Origin: an uncultured Gemmobacter sp.
Lineage (GTDB): Bacteria; Pseudomonadota; Alphaproteobacteria; Rhodobacterales; Rhodobacteraceae
Length of the DNA: 8,691 bases
Direction of reading: 5' to 3'
Assembly (NCBI GenBank): GCA_937983495.1
Contig: CALKAA010000032.1
Span: 1-8,691, forward strand
A program made the translations under genes and the position numbers. Below, piece after piece: positions 6,778 through 8,691 of the stretch. How positions within the stretch are numbered: position 1 is the first letter of the stretch; every line of letters begins with the position of its first letter. The notes beneath the pieces were generated by a model, which saw nothing but the letters and a program-made list of their open reading frames with translations, was not told the DNA's origin and did no database searches.

Positions 6778-7562
6778 CAGCGCACCTGCGTCGTGGCGGC
6801 CAGCATGTCATCCGCCGCCGAGATCACCTTGGCGTTCAGCTCATAGCCACGCTGGGCCTTGATCAGTTCGGTGATCTCGCGCACCGAATCGACCGAGCTT
6901 TCCTCCAGATAGCCCTGGCGCAGCGTGCCCAGCCCATCCTGGCCGGGGGTGCCGACCAAGGCGGGGCCCGAGGCGGCGGTTTCGAGGAACATGTTGCCGC
7001 CCATCGCTTCCAGCCCCTTTTCATTGGTGAAGCCTGCCAGGCTCAACTGCCCCAGAAGCTGCGGCTGCACCTGATCCAGGAAATAGGCGTAAACCTCGCC
7101 ATCGGCATTGATGGTGACGCCGCGCGCATCCGACGGAATGGTGATGCCCGGGGCCACCTGATAGCCTTCCGAGGTCACGATCAGCCCATCTGCCGTGCGC
7201 TTCAGCCCGCCATCGCGGGTATAGGCCGAAGTGCCGGAGGGCAGCGTGATTTCCAGATAGCCGCGGCCTTCGATCGCCACATCCAGATCGCCGCCGGTCT
7301 GGCTGAGCGAGCCCTGCGCCAGCACCACCGAGACCGCTGCGGGCCGGACGCCCAGACCCAGTTGCACGCCGGTGGGCAGCATGGAGCCATCTTCGGCGGA
7401 AATCGTGCCGGGGCGTGCGATCTGCTGATAATGCAGGTCGGCGAACTCGGCCCGCCGCGCGTTGTATCCGGTGGTCGACATGTTCGCCAGGTTGTTCGAG
7501 ACAACATCGACGCGCATCTGTTGCGCGGCCATGCCGCTGGCTGCGATCTGGAGTGCCTTCAT
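6777..7562 (-). CDS. flgG: FlgG, distal rod protein
   Basis: FlgG polymerises into the distal rod after export through the type III apparatus. The 261-residue product matches the family (260). It has the N-terminal rod/hook motif VVSNNLANMSTTGYN (20-34), the FlgG-type segment around 46-65 after ALHY-like QQIARPG and then LPTGVQLGLGVRP (62-74), the central domain DVAIEGRGYLEI (94-105) with SAYTRDG (112-118), and the C-terminal helix with REITELIKAQRGYELNAK (228-245). The frame stays open to 7646, but the ATG at 7560-7562 is chosen because it begins the conserved MKALQIAASGM and has a perfect AGGAGG five bases upstream; the longer version would run through the flgF stop. It follows flgF by 10 bases. 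Confidence 0.97.
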   Translation of the reverse strand: MKALQIAASGMAAQQMRVDVVSNNLANMSTTGYNARRAEFADLHYQQIARPGTISAEDGSMLPTGVQLGLGVRPAAVSVVLAQGSLSQTGGDLDVAIEGRGYLEITLPSGTSAYTRDGGLKRTADGLIVTSEGYQVAPGITIPSDARGVTINADGEVYAYFLDQVQPQLLGQLSLAGFTNEKGLEAMGGNMFLETAASGPALVGTPGQDGLGTLRQGYLEESSVDSVREITELIKAQRGYELNAKVISAADDMLAATTQVR

Positions 7563-7567
7563 CGTCG

Positions 7568-7573
7568 CCTCCT
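7568..7573 (-). promoter_or_regulatory. Strong ribosome binding site of flgG, fixing its start
   Basis: AGGAGG on the minus strand, five bases before the flgG ATG, overlaps the last base of the flgF stop codon. It is the best ribosome binding site in the window and supports the 7562 start over the upstream in-frame ATG at 7646. FlgG being needed in about two dozen copies per rod fits a strong site (inference). Confidence 0.9.
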
Positions 7574-8286
7574 CAGCGTCCGAGTGTCTGGATGACAGTG
7601 CGCATCCGGTTGTCTTCGCGTTCCATGAAGGACTGCCCGAGCTCATAGGCGCGCTGCACGTCGATCATGCGGGAAATTTCCGAAAGCGCGTTCACATTGC
7701 TGCCTTCGATCTTGCCTTGCAGGATCACCCCGCCCTCCATCGGTTCCTCGCCACCATTCGCGGCAAAGAGGGTGCCGCCCTCGTGGATCAGGCCGGTTGG
7801 GTCAACAGGTTGCCAGAGGCCGATCCGCGCCAGCGGCTCGCCATTGGCGGAAAGCGTGCCATCCCTTGCCATCGACACCCGACCGGCATCGGGCGGAATG
7901 AACACTGGCGCGCCGCCCTGATCCAGCAGGCGATAGCCGTCAGGGTTCACCAGTTCGCCCTCCGCCGAGGGGGTGAAGCTGCCCATGCGGGTCAGGCGGT
8001 TGCCACGGGGCGTTTCCACCAGAAAGAAACCGTCGCCCTGAATGGCGAAATCGAAACTGCCGCCTGTATCGCTGATCTCGCCCTGACTGAGGTCGATGTT
8101 GCGGGCCGAGGCGCGGGCCATCGACAGCGAGGGGCTGTCTTCAAGCCGGCTCACATGTTCGGAAAAGATCACCCCCTCGCGCCGGAAGCCGCTGGTCGAG
8201 GCATTGGCGATGTTGTTGGCGATGGCCTGCATCTCTTTCATCAGGCCGGATTGGCGGGTCAGGGCGGTATAGCCGGCAGCATCCAT
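7573..8286 (-). CDS. flgF: FlgF, proximal rod protein
   Basis: FlgF forms part of the proximal rod and is an export substrate of the type III system. The 237-residue protein has the N-terminal rod/hook motif IANNIANASTSGFRREGV (22-39), the central segment FDFAIQGDGFFLVETPRG (78-95) with LTRMGSFT (98-105), and the C-terminal helix starting at ALSEISRMIDVQRAYE and ending near TVIQTLG. It lacks the FlgG-type segment after the first motif, which distinguishes it from FlgG. The start lies one base after the fliQ stop, with GGAGG in the end of fliQ as ribosome binding site. Confidence 0.96.
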   Translation of the reverse strand: MDAAGYTALTRQSGLMKEMQAIANNIANASTSGFRREGVIFSEHVSRLEDSPSLSMARASARNIDLSQGEISDTGGSFDFAIQGDGFFLVETPRGNRLTRMGSFTPSAEGELVNPDGYRLLDQGGAPVFIPPDAGRVSMARDGTLSANGEPLARIGLWQPVDPTGLIHEGGTLFAANGGEEPMEGGVILQGKIEGSNVNALSEISRMIDVQRAYELGQSFMEREDNRMRTVIQTLGR

Positions 8287-8287
8287 C

Positions 8288-8554
8288 TCAGCCTCCCGAG
8301 ATCTGGGGAATGATCTGGTCCTGAAAGAACCCGATCAGGGTTGCGGTCATGAAACTCATGCTGACCCAGAACACGATCAGCATCGCGGCGACCTTCGGCA
8401 CGAAGGTCAGCGTCATTTCCTGCACGGAGGTGAGGGCCTGAAACAGGCCGATCACCACACCGGCCACCAGGGCCACAATCAGCAGCGGGGCCGAGATCTT
8501 GACGGCGATCCACAGCGCCTGGCGCAGGAAATCATAGATCAGATCGGTGGTCAT
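8288..8554 (-). CDS. fliQ: FliQ, flagellar export channel protein
   Basis: FliQ is a two-helix inner membrane protein that packs four copies around FliP/FliR in the export channel. The 88 residues have two hydrophobic segments (about 14-41 and 53-77) separated by a short loop with the conserved ALTSVQEMTLTFVPK (40-54), typical of FliQ. Its start overlaps the fliE stop in an ATGA, with no strong ribosome binding site before it, so it probably depends on coupling to fliE. Confidence 0.96.
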   Translation of the reverse strand: MTTDLIYDFLRQALWIAVKISAPLLIVALVAGVVIGLFQALTSVQEMTLTFVPKVAAMLIVFWVSMSFMTATLIGFFQDQIIPQISGG

Positions 8555-8691
8555 ACCGGCATCCGCAGGATTTCCTGATAGGCTTCCACCACCTTGTCCC
8601 GCATCGTCACCACCGTTTCGACAGCGGTTTCGCTGGAGGCCAGCGCCTGCACCAGCGCATGCGGATCCGCGCCGCCCATCATGGCGGCGCG
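8551..8691 (-). CDS. fliE: FliE, MS ring-rod junction protein (5' end cut off)
   Basis: The last 46 codons of a gene on the minus strand enter from the right edge and stop at TGA 8551-8553, overlapping the fliQ start. The sequence ends in TVVTMRDKVVEAYQEILRMPV, the characteristic C-terminal helix of FliE, which links the MS ring to the rod and is itself exported. Family length is about 100, so roughly half is missing beyond the edge. flgB and flgC are expected upstream of it by analogy with other flagellar loci. Confidence 0.92.
   Translation of the reverse strand, partial: RAAMMGGADPHALVQALASSETAVETVVTMRDKVVEAYQEILRMPV

Noticed and set aside
7563..7646. 28-residue N-terminal extension of flgG
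   Set aside because: It overlaps the flgF 3' end in another frame, is not conserved in character, and the ATG at 7562 has a perfect ribosome binding site.

Overview
The window is a stretch of flagellar biosynthesis genes from a GC-rich (roughly 60% or more, by eye) alphaproteobacterium. Gene content, protein style and order (flhA-fliR-flhB facing fliL-flgH-flgA-flgG-flgF-fliQ-fliE) look most like the single flagellar locus of Rhodobacterales (Rhodobacter/Roseobacter relatives). This placement is from recognition of the protein sequences, not from a database search.

Layout. Bases 1-93 hold the 3' end of an unidentified plus-strand gene. After a 75-base gap with a strong hairpin over the ribosome binding site comes a tightly packed plus-strand operon (169-5096): a small secreted lytic-transglycosylase-like protein, flhA, fliR, flhB, and a 109-residue FliJ-like helical protein. 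Every junction is a stop/start overlap (TGATG, GTGA, ATGA, ATGA), so translation is probably coupled. A GC-rich hairpin at about 5125-5144 separates it from a convergent minus-strand operon, read right to left: fliE (5' end cut by the window edge), fliQ, flgF, flgG, flgA, flgH, fliL. Its gaps are 10 bases or less. Its promoter and probably flgB/flgC lie beyond the right edge.

How the genes work together. FlhA, FlhB, FliQ and FliR are membrane parts of the flagellar type III export apparatus; the partner FliP is not in this window. FliE, FlgF and FlgG build the rod. FlgA and FlgH serve the P and L rings around it. FliL sits at the stator/basal body. The transglycosylase-like protein is a good candidate for opening the peptidoglycan so the rod can pass, and the FliJ-like protein is a candidate export-ATPase stalk or chaperone.

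Most of the window is ordinary, intact flagellar genes, and I see no mobile element, CRISPR array, RNA gene or broken gene. The points worth a second look are the hairpin that pairs with the transglycosylase ribosome binding site, the transglycosylase-like gene itself, and the unassigned FliJ-like gene. I found no evidence of a wholly new system.
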